From positions 235,543 through 299,542 of the forward strand of contig NW_026570365.1 of the NCBI RefSeq assembly GCF_019649055.1: a stretch of DNA of 64,000 bases, given 5' to 3'. Positions within the stretch are counted from its first letter, which is position 1, and the number at the start of each line of letters is the position of its first letter. Shown here piece after piece: positions 22,752-34,853 of the stretch. Under the pieces are notes generated by a model that worked only from the letters and a program-made list of their open reading frames with translations, had not been told where the DNA came from and did not search any database. Source of the stretch: Paramacrobiotus metropolitanus (Eukaryota; Tardigrada; Eutardigrada; Parachela; Macrobiotidae). The translations under genes and the position numbers were made by a program.

Positions 22752-25700
22752 CTACGGCAGAGCATGGCGGGCGTGATGGTCAGCCTTACACATTCCGAGC
22801 CCTTTGACGAACAACAGCAGATTGCGAGTCACTTGTTCCGGCTGCGAAAACAGGAAATACTGTGTCCATATTTGTGCATTAACATAACGGCCGACTCAGG
22901 CGTACCGCTTCCAGTAAAGCGTCAGCAACGTCATCGATCTTGACGAATGTTGAATTCTGGGGATTCATATGCGTGTGCATCGTTTGCTGAAAAATCGTGA
23001 ACAATAAATCATTAAGAGGCTCATATTTTAATGAGAAAAATGCAGAAGATAACACTCTTACGACGGTGTGCAGAAACGACCCTTTTGATCCGCAGATTAT
23101 CAGGCAGTCACACCTGCATTCGTCAGTTTTATTAAGGAATATCTAGGCTGTACGAGAATTTATAAAGAAGCTGCTTGTGATGATTAATTAGCCTACTTGA
23201 GATTTGAGCGGAGCTGGCTGCTGAAATCGGCTCTCCTGTAAAAAAAGTCAAATCCTTATGCACCTAATAGCAAAGCTATGATTCCATTGAAAGCATTTAA
23301 ACTAACGTCGACAACTGTTACCGTCCAAAACGACCGGAATATTTTAGCCTTTGAAACCTCCATAACATTCGTAGTCCTGCCGATAATTTTGCCTTCCCAA
23401 TTTTTCTGGCGTTTCCCAGGAGAAACAACAGGAAAAAACGTGATTCCGTTCCTGACGTTTCTGCTGGACGGTAAACTGGCACAAGAAGTTTCGGCCTGTT
23501 TTGAGAGTTCTGGGTAAAAAATTCGCATCAAGGGTTCAAAAGAAAATCTGTGACCGAGGCCAAGTTATCGGGAAAAGGTGCCAAATGCCCGGATGTGAAT
23601 TAACATTTTACAGTCAGTCAAACATGTTTGAATACACATTTCATCCATCCCTTTTGTTTATGATCAAAACCCGAAGTAACTAACTGGGGAAAATTTACGG
23701 CGAAACTTTTCACGGACACCGGACGTTCTGGACGGTTACAGTTATAGACATTGTCGAGTCAACGCATACATATTGTTATGATGGATTTGTCCGAATAGTG
23801 TTGTTACAAGAATATAAACAATATTTTGATTATAAACATGTCTTTACTTGTGAAATGCATCCATGTAGGCAAACATGTTTTTGTGGTTCATCTGGTTGCG
23901 GATTTCTTGGATGTACTGTTGGATCAGTCGCTGACGGTCGCTGGCCTCCGAATTTTCCACTTCCTACAGCAAAAACAAATAGGTATACTAGTACCACATT
24001 GTATCAGTTCTAACATCCGCCTTTTAAGATGCAATACTTTAGCCATCGTTTAACGAGTCACGGCCAAATCAGGGCAGAAAAATAAATGGGAAAAAAGTCT
24101 TGTTAAAAATAGGGAGGAAACTGGCCTGGAAGAAATTTTTGTTGTCGAAAAAGTTAGTTCGTTACTTACGCTGCCAAACTTGTACATGACCAAGTATTCC
24201 TCAGCTGTTGGGTTAATCATATTCACATTCCACTGGACCAGCTGAAAAGGTAAACATACCGGTAAGTAACGTAAACTGATTAGAAACCGCATCTGTGCAC
24301 ATAACCACTGTAGACCGCTGCCTCGTGCATTTGAGCACGCCAAATGCAGACCATTTCCAAATTGAGACCCACCGTTGCTTTTAAAGGCTCAAGCGTAAGT
24401 TAACTACCGACGCATGTAGGTGCGCCAAGACTGATTGGTTACTATCTAATTTTTCGGTGAATTAGAAATAAATCGGGGACCTTCGGCATAACATTGCGGC
24501 ATTATTCTGAGAGCAGAAATGTTAAATTACCTTTTCCTTGGCCCACTCCATGAAACCGGCAGATGTTGCAGTCGGATGTACGAGGATCAGACCGGAGATT
24601 TTGGTAGGATAAGCCATCTAAAGCAGATCAAGAAGATTCTCATATAATTGTTTATTTGACATCGCGCATGGTTCTACAGACTCTTGGTGTTTGAACCATC
24701 AGACTTCGGTGACCAAAGTATTTTTCAGTTTTTATTAGCACTTACAAAGGAGAAATCAGATGTACTGTGCTTTACAGGTTTTGATGCTGTACTTTACAGG
24801 TTTTGCTGTACTTTACAGGTTTTGAAACGATTCCGCAAAATAAAATTAAATATCTCCTTGACAAAAGTTTGGCCGGTTATAAATACAAGCACCGTCAGCA
24901 CGCTGAATCGCAGCGACGCCGTGGCTGTGATTTGGCTGTTACGCACCCAAGTGAACAGTACAGTACCGACGGAAATGAGACATAACAGAGAAGGGAAACG
25001 GAAAGGTATGACATGGACTACCCGTAGAGACCTTCAAGTGGCCGTCTATACTGACTAAATGGGCGACATGCCTTTAGTTATTTTGACCCCCGAACCGATT
25101 CTCTTCAAGATTTTGTTTTTACCATGTTATATTCTTGACGGAGTAATGAAATAAAAAACGACTCGACCGATTTTAAAATTTTCAAAAAAAATATTATCAA
25201 AGACTAAGTTGTGCTTAACATGGTAAAACAAAAATGTGGAAGGCAATCAATTCCTGAGCGAAATAACTGACGCCTAGCCACTGGAAGGTATGTCGTGCAT
25301 TCACTTAGCACAGAGGACAACTTGAAGATCTCTACGGGTAAGCAGTAAAGTAATAGTGTCGACTGGTCAGTTAATGTTTCGTTAACACGCGCCGTACCGC
25401 AAATCTGCAGAGAATATTGGCACCGGCTCCTTCCCCAAAACCGACCACGCATTCAATCCTGGAAAAAGCGCACAGATATTTATTATGTACTTATCAGCTT
25501 AATACAGAACCCGGTGGGCAGACTTCTGAACCGGCCTATAGAACAGTGAAGTGGACATAAACTTACTTTAATTGATGGAGAACTTCCGCTAAATCCTCAG
25601 CCACCTCGTCCAGTGTGGGAAATTTAAAACTGCAGATAAACCCATTATTCACTGGAGTTACATGGCGTTTGATTACTGCAAGCGGCGCTTTTACATACCT

Positions 25701-26202
25701 GACGGGCAATTCCGGAGCGTTTGTGCCCTGACCGGGCAGTTCGAAGTTCAGCCACACCGATTTGGGGCGGACTTCCGCCATGGAAGGATGGAGAAGGAAA
25801 TTGTTGAAGCTGGTCGCTGTTGTCAGCAAAACAATAAATCAGCCACATTTATGAAGTTATGTTTATAACGGGTAAATACTAAATTCTATAGTGCGTATTA
25901 TTACCGTTCGAGCCAAAGTCGTGTACAGTAAGGAACACCGGTTTATGTCCGACATTGCTTACATCACCCTACGAGAAAAAGCCGAAATTCCTTTATATAT
26001 GGTTTTCGTATACCAAATTAAGGGTTTAAAATATTTAAAAGTTTCAATTTACATAAATTTTGATTTACATAAATTTCGATATTTTTTATGTAAAATACTT
26101 GAAGATAAAAGCAAAAAGCTAGTAATTTATTAAAAATGTTAAATTTCGTACCAGCACATGCAGATCCACCTCACCGCAATGCCGCGTCCGCACGGTTACG
26201 AT
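22752..26202 (-). CDS. NDRG: NDRG-family (N-myc downstream-regulated) alpha/beta-hydrolase-fold protein, 12 exons found
   Basis: Exons in order: 26152-26202, 25905-25968, 25699-25816, 25567-25629, 25398-25458, 24531-24617, 24170-24241, 23848-23963, 23197-23235, 23062-23113, 22906-22986, 22752-22841. All have GT-AG borders and phases join without a stop (297 residues plus TAG). Landmarks match NDRG proteins: KPVFLTVHDFGSN (family YHDVGLN), LNFELPGQGTNAPELP (HVDAPGQEEGAP), FPTLDEVAEDLAEVL, VVGFGEGAGANIL (IGVGVGAGAYIL), ISGLILVHPTATSAGFMEWA (VEGLVLIN...GWMDWA), and the C-terminal LLLFVKGLG (FKYFLQGMG). The nucleophile elbow is G-E-G, so it is non-catalytic as in the family. NDRG proteins act in stress response, trafficking and differentiation. 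The first coding exon, upstream of 26202, was not found. The C-tail is short and lacks the repeat of vertebrate NDRG1. Confidence 0.88.
24764..24826. repeat. three tandem copies of a 17-20 bp unit in an NDRG intron
   Basis: The unit contains CTGTACTTTACAGGTTTT. It contains TTTACAG|GT, so each copy mimics a splice acceptor followed by a donor. It lies in the intron between exons ending 25398 and starting 24617, on the opposite strand. Confidence 0.7.
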
Positions 26203-26945
26203 CTACGTAAAAGCAAAAATTAAAGTCCACGGTGATAAATATCCTACAACTGTATTCATTAATTTCACTGAAAGCGCAATTTTAAAACACGCCATAAGCC
26301 TGAAGTGATACATATTATATTACTGCTGCATATTGGCTGTAGTGTGACACGCCATCGTTTCTAACGCACATTGTTGCTCTTGTATTATTGCATTTTACAA
26401 CTTTCGGGAATTTTTGAGACCGGAATCATCACTGCAGTAAACTCAGTGAAGCATGTGACGGCTTCAAATTTCTCCTTTATGCTCGTAATTTTTATTTGGG
26501 TAAACAGGTTTTATTTAGCGGTGTTTTAGGTAGTAAAAATAATTATGTAGTAAACCTTACTCTGAAAGCCGTTTTTATGAGTTGCTAAACAAGCAAAACC
26601 AGATGAGCCGTAAAAGAAAAGTAAACAGCAAAAAAAGGTTAGTACAGTCGAGCCCTTAGAAGTGTACGTTAATATAGAGGTGCGGGATGGAATTAGTTTT
26701 AAAGTATATAAATAATTTATTTACTGTAATTTTGTTCGCAACAAATACAACGCGCCTGACTACAGCAGACTTCTGTTTAACACGTCTATTTCGTGATAAA
26801 TAGGTTTCTCAGTACAGTACTGAGTGGCGTGTGCGTTTCTTCGACGCCTGGGCTCAAACGGATCCTCCATGGTTCAACTCGCTCGTCGCATCAGGATAAA
26901 GCACCCGCGCTCCATTCCTCATTCAACTACGGATACGGCCGAAGT
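26203..26945. other. 5' region of the NDRG-family gene
   Basis: The missing first coding exon and promoter should lie here or beyond the MITE at 26946, but no ATG-led exon with a phase-0 donor could be chosen with confidence. Confidence 0.4.
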
Positions 26946-27810
26946 CTAGGGTTGTTGATACCAGCCCTCTGACACCTTCAGTGGTATTGGTAAATTGGTA
27001 TACCAGTTTCTACCACTGGTATACCAGTTAGTACCACTGGTATTACCAGAAATACCTGGTATTATAATTATGCTATGGTATTAGATATTTTTTCGTAAAA
27101 AATATATCCGCTTAGAGTTTCAAACGGTAAATAATGTTTTGAGCCTTCGTACTATCGAACAGTTCAAAGAGTAAATGAAAAACCTGGAAATTTTGCAAGA
27201 AATAATTTCATTTTCTGCCGAACACCCCGATATAGTGATAAAACACCTGATCCGGACGGACATTTTCATTGATTCATTTTCCTTACTCGAACCACATGTG
27301 TTAGCAGCTGGATTTCTGACACAAAGACTACAGTTTAGTAACTCTAGTTGTAGTCCAGTTCTTCAACCAGTTTTTGTGTCGAAACAAATGAAGCTGCAAT
27401 ATACAAAAAATTTCATTTTGTGAGATACAGATATGCTGGTTCCAAGCGAACGACTGAAATTATAAGGCGGTGAGCAATATTAGCACTAAACTCAGAAAAT
27501 AGAGAGATCCTACAGTACATATTATATGTGTTACTCGTATGTTGTACGCAATATGCAACACCATAACACCGGCAGAGCAGAACGCAGAAGCATATTCGCG
27601 CCTCCCTGAAATCGATTTCCTAGCTCTGACAGTTCTAAAATTTAAAATTAAAAGAATCTCGATAATACTATGTGCGATTTGGTATATCAAACCTTATTTG
27701 GTATATCTGGTATTAAATCTTACCATCCGACACCGGTCTGATATACCATTGGTAAATGGTATATCAGCCGTACCACAATACCATTTACCATTTGGTATCA
27801 ACAACCCTAG
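26946..27810. mobile_element. hAT-like non-autonomous DNA transposon, 865 bp
   Basis: Terminal inverted repeats CTAGGGTTGTTGATACCA (18 bp, exact) mark both ends. Flanks are GCCGAAGT on the left and GCCGAACG on the right, six of eight bases equal, compatible with an 8-bp hAT-type target duplication. Inside each end lie several TGGTATACCA-like palindromes (26985-27060 and 27680-27800), as in binding sites of a transposase. The frame at 27175-27423 has no known domain. The element cannot move alone; class is inferred from end sequence and target size. Confidence 0.78.
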
Positions 27811-28121
27811 GCCGAACGATACGGATCTTATTGTCTATAGCGTTTAGTCTGCGTGCTTTATACACGTTTATGTCAATGCTTAGCCATTGTCTAGTGTGCC
27901 AGTGCATGGGTCTAATAATGCTTGCAATTCTGAGCTGTGTTGTATCATACGCCTTCTGTAGCGGAGTTTGATAATGAGCGTGTGTTGTGTTCGGCCAGGT
28001 TTAAATTCCCATGCTGTGTATGCAAAACATAGCAGGTTAATGGGTTACCTGCTACCGAGATGAAACTATTAAACTATTAAACTATTAAACAGTCGATTTC
28101 CTGAAACGCTATGTAATATTG
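27811..28121. other. spacer between two transposons, with a short tandem repeat
   Basis: Holds four near-exact copies of an 8-bp unit AAACTATT at 28063-28090. No gene or promoter is visible. Confidence 0.5.
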
Positions 28122-28828
28122 GTACTACTCGACACGCACTTTAAAAGAGTTCTGTAAGATACAGAGCCGGAAGTTTTGTAATATTTTGTGACCACCCCTT
28201 ATCTCTGATTGGACGCCCGAGTTAAAGTGTTCTGTATCTAAAAGGAACTCTCCTGGCTCCGTTACGATACAGAACTCGTACTTTTACCAAGTCAAAATTA
28301 TTTTTTGATGTGGATGCTCAGCCCCCGTACGTCGAAAATCCTGTTTTTAGTTTTGAGGGCGTAATCAGCGGGAATTTAATTGTTTCTATTGAAACAATAT
28401 TCCAGTTCTGCTTGTTAACTGTTTTTAGCTGCCTAGGACTGTGCATGGTTCATGATGTTTGAATTTGTATCGATGGCAACTTCGCCATAGCCGTCAGCGC
28501 AGAGCTGCGAGGAATGATAAATTCCACCTCACCGTACTTTCCGTGCGAAGTTGTCTTTCGCTTTTTCACTAGTCATTTGATTTCTTCAACATACCACAAC
28601 TTTGAAATGTCAGAAAAACAGAAAGGGAACGGCTGCAAAATTGAAATGAAAAATACATGAATTGTTGGCAAATTCGGCTACAGTAACTGGGCACTGTTTG
28701 ACGCTAATGGTCTCGTTGCTCTGTAACGCTCTATAAGATTCAGTGCTGTACCATTGGTAGATTCACTTTTACAGAACTTCCGGTACTTTATGTTACAGAA
28801 CTCATTTAAAGTGCGTGTCGAGTAGTAC
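28122..28828. mobile_element. non-autonomous DNA transposon with about 60-bp inverted ends, 707 bp
   Basis: The outermost bases GTACTACTCGACACGCACTT are repeated in inverted form at both ends. Similarity continues for about 60 bp (…GAGTTCTGTAA…CCGGAAGTT). Further TTCTGTA copies lie near 28210-28275. There is no transposase frame. The ends differ from those of the elements at 5954 and 26946, so this is a third family. No clear target duplication was read. Confidence 0.8.
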
Positions 28829-31283
28829 TATTATGTTTCGTAGCAACGTAGAGAAAAATCAATACAATGAATCGCTCAGGAAATACAGATTATTCTTTGA
28901 GCAAGAAAATAGGTAGTCGCTTCCTTATGAAATATCGCATCTTATGAAATACATATGAAATATAGTTAGCATTGCAGCACCTGTCCTGTCAATTTGTTCA
29001 ACATAACGTCACAGAGAAAGGAAATGCTTCGCCTTCAGCACATATTTTGTGTTATGGTGCAGAATCGTGTCGTGTCGTGTGGTACTAATATGACGAACTA
29101 TTTTTGCATGTATGGGAAACAGCTTACACAGCATTTCCATAACATTAAGCCTTCGAGAAATAAAATGCTTTTGGGTATATACAGTAAAAATAATGCAATA
29201 GATGGAAATATTAATAATATTAAAATAAGTAACATATCGTCATAAAGGATATTATGTGAATATATTTTCAGTGTTCCGCTCTGGACACATATTGATCGAA
29301 ACCGTCTGCGTTGCAAAATAATTTGCTGCGGACTCCGATCCGTTTCAAAATTATGAACACTGAACACTGTCAGTAAACACTAGTAATAAGAAAAAGTGGC
29401 AATAGGTAAGCAAAACTATGACGAAATAGTAGACGGTAATCTGCATAAAACAAATAAAACTAACGAAAAGGATTTCGAAAACCGTAAAAACTAAGATCAA
29501 CGGCAGAACGAAAAGTAAATAGTTAAAAAAGGCGATTGGGCTAGTAAATACCACTTGGTCGAGTAACGTAAAAATGAATAGAAAATGGTCCCTGAACAAT
29601 GAACATGCATCTGTTTCTAACCTGTAGCTGATCGTTGTCGAGCGCCATTAGTCCAGTACAACAGCAAACGATTCAATCAAATCGGTCAGTTTTAGGGGAA
29701 ACACAGTGATTGAAGTTTGAAGGTTTGTCGCCCGTTCAACTAAATCACGCGTAGACAGCTAAAAATCATAAAATTTGCAGATCTCTGTGTTGCCAACAGC
29801 CGTCACAGCACCACCGCGTCTGTTCGACTTCTAGCACTATGGAATGAATGCACGGTACGTACCGTATAATTTCATACAGAGTACTAGTACCACAGTCGCT
29901 AGTACTATACTGTACGCTACACAGGCAAGACTGCATATAAATAATCTTGAAGTGCAGTATATAGGTATAAATCGATACTGTATCTCGAGCAGCCTGCACA
30001 CGGCTCGCGGCTTCATTTGCTGGAAAAGCAGCAAGGCAAGGTGTTGCACGCCGCCGCACGCGACATGCTCGCCTGGTCAAGATATTGCATAACAACACAT
30101 CAATACCAACTATTACCAAGGCGGATAGGGGGTACATACACCTTGTCAATACTAATTGGATATTGCATAATGCATATATATATTGTGCAGCGACAGCTGA
30201 CGACGGTGTACACTTTCCACGCCAAGTTTTTGCTTTTCTGTCATATTCCGCTCTGCCAGTAAAACTTACATCAATCAGCACGTGCATCATTTTAATTTTT
30301 AGTTTTCCGAACTCGGGTAAAGTTAGCTGATTTCATATTTTTAATTATTAATTGCCACTACAAGAGCCATTTCCTAAAAAAGGCAATCTATATGAAAAAA
30401 TACTTTGAAGTATTCATAAAATTATGAATTATGTTTTTAAAAACTGGAGCATTTATAACTAGATCATTCATCATAGGGCAATGGCCAAGGTTTTACCGCC
30501 AGCGGCTGGCGACTGGCACTAGTTCGTGCACGGCTGCCTACGACGCTACGAGTAGGCTTAAAATGCTTCATTTCACGGCATCATACGTATGGTTCAACAC
30601 CAGGAAAACTCACACATCGGCACTTTCATCCCTGAGTTAATATTTTTCTCGACCTCGATTTGGAATACACCCGCTATTCTACATACCCGCTATTTTCACA
30701 TACCTTAATCTGTTACTGGTTTAAAATATTTCTAGCTTTAAAGAAATCATTGCGTGGCTAAAAGTGAAAAGAGAAGGAGAACCGAACAGAAATTTTTTCG
30801 GGTCAATCTCTTTCATGTCGCATAATTTTTTGTGAATTCGTTTCGAAAGTTAGGAAACATGTACCTGCAAAGCACAAAGACTAGAGAAACGCAGTATTTG
30901 TAAACCAAAATGGAATAATGTTGCAGTGAAAAACGGCTCGATCATCGATAGCCCTTTTTTATGAAATGGCCCTCGTAGTTTACATAATCATGAAAATTAG
31001 TATCCGTGAAATATCCGGATTTCTTGTTTGATATGACTCATGGGAAAAGACAACATCGTTCGCCACAACATGCGGAAATCGGCAAAAATTAAAATATTGG
31101 CGCGGGCACGGAAAGCGATCGAGCAGTTGAAATGGAAATGCGTCTTGGACGTCTTCTTGATAAGATTGCGTGACAATCTCGCTGTTAGCTGTGTTCCTCT
31201 CTTAGACTTCTTCCTCTATACGGTTGATCTGTTCTAATAATTTACGTACACTAATCTGAATAGCCTTTGTTTTTTCTGTTGTT
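28829..31283. other. no gene recognised
   Basis: AT-rich sequence. Open frames near 29766-30640 lie on both strands and match nothing known. Several short GTACTAGTAC-type palindromes occur around 29855-29920. Confidence 0.35.
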
Positions 31284-31638
31284 CTAAATGGGCAGCGCTC
31301 CGAATATCCCGGATGTGCCGATGGGCGGCACATTTGATGCGGGGCGCTTGTACTGTTCATCATCCAAAGAGTACATGGTTTATATTATATGTACACGGTT
31401 AAATTAATGAGGAAACTTACCGGAAAACTAAAATTTCCAAGCACATTGTATCCCTTCACTGATTTTGGTTTCACTGGCAGAACAACATGCTACTGTCCAA
31501 AAAACAACTTTACTTGACAATTCTTACAGATTTTCCATTACACGATGTCCATAAAAAACCATTCAGCCGATATTTCAGCGCAGAATTAATGGAAACTTGT
31601 GGGAAACAATTAACGGTTGCCCAAGGTGACCTCGCAGG
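31284..31638 (-). CDS. last coding exons of an unrecognised gene
   Basis: Three consecutive minus-strand exons fit in phase. The first ends at 31528 (donor GTAAGA) and starts at 31638 or 31595, depending on which AG is used. The second is 31421-31489, encoding HVVLPVKPKSVKGYNVLGNF... with donor GTAAGT. The third is 31284-31352, encoding YKRPASNVPPIGTSGIFGAL and ending at TAG. Introns are about 32 and 68 nt. The 32-nt gap is too short for a normal intron, so the join of the first exon is doubtful. The last two exons are protein-like and phase-consistent. I do not recognise the family. Upstream exons probably lie toward 34 kb but were not found. Confidence 0.4.
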
Positions 31639-33230
31639 CTGTATCTTTAGCTACTAATTATAAGATTTTCAGTCATTCAGTCAAGCTGTTCAGTATTTAT
31701 TAAAATAAAATAAATACATATTCATTAGATTTCGAGGTTAATGAATACCCAAGCTACCACCAGAATTACAGAGCAACGCAGGTTAGTGAATGCCCATGCT
31801 ACCACCAGTACAACAGAGCCACTACGTGAATGAATACGGTATACGGGCCGCGGGCCGGCTTTTAGATATGTATTTAGAAATTACATATAAATTAGACAAT
31901 TTAGACCGTGAAATATTGAGGTACTCAGGTTTCTAAATGTTTTTGAAATTTCGAAACTCTGAAGGCTTGAAAAATCAGAGGTAACGGTCCCGCGCAACGG
32001 GGCCGAGTCGAAGTATTTTCAGCTTTAAGTACTGCAGCTTTTAAAAATTTTTTTCGACCTCCAAAGCTTAAGATTTTTTAAAAATAAGGGTAGGAACGTT
32101 TATGCGATGTTTTGTTTTATAAAATTAACAACTTGATCAAGAAATCAGTGCTCGTTTAAGAGAAAATTTCCAAAACTAACAACCTTTCAGTACTAACAAC
32201 CTTTAAGTACTACAGCCTCTAAAAATTTTTCTAGACCTTCTCCAAAACCTAAAACTTTTTTGAAGATAAAGGTAGGAACGTTTGTGCGATGCTTTATTTT
32301 ATAAATTTATTTACTTATTGAAAAAGTTAATCTTGATTTAGGAGATAATTTTTAAAAAAATAGGACGTAAGGATATATGAATCTATTGATACAAATTTTA
32401 CATGTATACATAACAAACGAATTGTTTTGCTGCACGATTAAAAAATCGTGGTCTTGGCTTTTGCAGGCGACCTTATTTCAATTAATAATAATAAAACGTA
32501 TGAGCTGACTGCTGCGTGAAGTCAATAGTCATATGAATTCGATTGGTTTCGAAATGCAGCCTGCTACAGTAGATGCCGGTGTTTTTACTTTCCAGAGGCG
32601 TTTCCGTTTCAACTGACTTTTTCATTAACGGTGAAAAACCTAATTTTGAAATTTTTTTCTCGTGTATTCTTCTGAAAACAAGATCTTATTGTATAATACC
32701 GTAGAGCCTAGAGAGGAAATTTAGAGATGGCATGGCGATGTAAGCTGTGCACCCATAAGAATCTCAGTTCTCAAGTGCTCATACTCACTAATCGTTATCA
32801 CCAAGGGTCTTTTTTCAGGCCGGAGTCAAAAAAGAAAGGAATAAATAAACGGAGGAATATTTTTTCGGTGAAAAAGGGGAACGAATTTTTTTTTCAAACG
32901 AGGAAGAAAATTTCTATGACCAAAAAAAGGACGAAAACTACCGCGGCCGAAATTTATTATGAATTTAATGAGAACAGTTACATGATTCAGCCAAGCTTGC
33001 ATTTTCTAGAAGGGATTTGAATACTTCGTGACGAGACCTTCACTTCGTGACGAGACCTCGAACCTTCGTTCCTAGGTTCGTCTCTTATCGAAGTATTTTT
33101 TCGAAATGTTTCGTGTTTTCAAACACCTTGGAAATAACATACTCTGTGACATGATACAATGTATATGAGATATTAGCATTATTTAGAAGCATATTTACAA
33201 GCCCTGAATATAATAGAAAATGCGCGAAAA
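31639..33230. other. AT-rich DNA with local tandem duplications, no gene recognised
   Basis: 31740-31825 holds two copies of a unit of about 50 bp with GCTACCACCAG. About 32018-32145 and 32195-32340 are two diverged copies of a segment with AAGTACT…GTAGGAACGTTT. The frame 32727-33020 is lysine-rich and unsupported. Confidence 0.45.
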
Positions 33231-33700
33231 TATTTAGAAATATTAAGAAATATTTGTAACAATTTAGAAATATTTAGAAATATTTAGAAATATTTAGAAA
33301 TATTTAGAAATATTTAGAAATATTTAGAAATATTTAGAAATATTTAGAAATATTTAGAAATATTTAGAGATATTTAGAAATATTTAGAGATATTTAGAAA
33401 TATTTAGAAATATTTAGAAATATTTAGAAATATTTAGAAATATTTAGAAATATTTAGAAATATTTAGAAATATTTAGAAATATTTAGAAATATTTAGAAA
33501 TATTTAGAAATATTTAGAAATATTTAGGAATATTTAGAAATATTTAGAAATATTTAGAAATATTTAGAAATATTTAGAAATATTTAGAAATATTTAGAAA
33601 TATTTAGAAATATTTAGAAATATTTAGAAATATTTAGAAATATTTAGAAATATTTAGAAATATTTAGAAATATTTAGAAATATTTAGAAATATTTAGAAA
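33231..33700. repeat. 10-bp satellite array, 47 units in exact register
   Basis: TATTTAGAAA is repeated without a single length change from 33231 to 33700. Variant units are few: 33241 and 33251 near the left edge, 33261, TATTTAGAGA at 33361 and 33381, and TATTTAGGAA at 33521. The period is near one helical turn with A/T runs in phase, so the array may be curved. Variants concentrate at the left edge, as expected where unequal exchange homogenises the interior. Confidence 0.98.
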
Positions 33701-34733
33701 TATATTATAAAAAGTTCTTAAAAATATTAGGAATTGTTTGCTACTACGAGCTGCTATTGGCTACCGCTTATTTGTTACTCCAACATCGAACGTGGACAAA
33801 CTGTTTTAAAATACATTTAGCATTAAATATAAATGCATATTTGTAAAAGAACCGCAACCCCTCTGGAGACTTGCCGATTCCAGGCTCAAGTGCAGTACTT
33901 TAGTTCTTTGAAGCCATTAGGTTTGGAATGCTCAGTTATACAGGATAAGAACAAAAGCGCAGTGACAAACCCAAGAATCTAGGTTGTGGACTCGGGTCGC
34001 AAAAAAGTCAGATCCATCTATAAAACGCCACCTCATTTCGTTCGAAAACCTTTAGTGCAAAGTGTCTGAGCTAAATTTTCGACGAAGAAAATTTCCTTTC
34101 TTTGTTTGACCATAAAAAAATTTTACTCCCTGTTTTTGACCACGAAAAGTTCACGCCTTTAATAATTCCTTCCACTTTCGGCCTCTGAGATTTCTTTCCT
34201 CTAAAAATACCTTCCTATGTGTGACCTTGGCCATCTTTTTAAACATCACCGAACGCCACAAACGGGTGAAATTTAAGCATAGGGTGTACTGGACGATAGG
34301 CAAATAAATGGTGAGCAGCTTTAAGCTTTTGTGGCTTGTTGCCGCACGCACCAGTTAAACGAGATGACGCAGTGTATCTAAAGATAGTCACGGACTTTCA
34401 CTGCGACCTGATCGGTTGCACGCTATTTTGTAGTCCTGGACTCCCAATCTGTTAAAAATTCATATGAACTGGTAGGCAGCAAATAAACTGCATGGTGCTA
34501 ACAAGTGGAGCATAATGTAACTGAGCGATTTAAGCCCATTGTGAATGCTTTGGTGCGCTGATGTCCGGGTGCGACGTAGCACACATACCCTAACTAGCAA
34601 CGATCACAGCAATTCCCTAGTCGCCTCATACCGGAACAATTAATGCCGGGTCCGCCATCGATACCGCGCACCCTGGTAACAAGATGGCGTTCAGGGACCG
34701 GCATCCGTGTTCGACATCACTGGTCCACTACAA
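33701..34733. other. no gene recognised; upstream region of the Ig gene
   Basis: No splice-bounded exon found. The right end leads into the TATA box of the Ig-domain gene. Confidence 0.4.
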
Positions 34734-34740
34734 TATAAAA
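34734..34740 (+). promoter_or_regulatory. TATA box (TATAAAA) of the Ig-domain gene
   Basis: TATAAAA lies 120 nt before the ATG at 34854. A start site about 30 nt downstream (near 34765) would leave a 5' UTR of about 90 nt. It is read from sequence only. Confidence 0.6.
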
Positions 34741-34853
34741 GAGCGATGGCACTGGCACCATTCGTCGAGCACTTCGCTTCCGATTGCTCGCACATTCTAA
34801 ACATTCTAACGACAGTTCAGTGGCCATTATCGGGATACGCACATCTCTGAAAT

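Noticed and set aside
25563-25829. Single 88-residue minus-strand ORF as a gene
   Set aside because: It is two NDRG exons (25699-25816 and 25567-25629) read through a 69-nt intron that happens to be open.
33231-33700. Regular repeats considered as a CRISPR array
   Set aside because: Units are contiguous with no spacers, only 10 bp long, in animal DNA.
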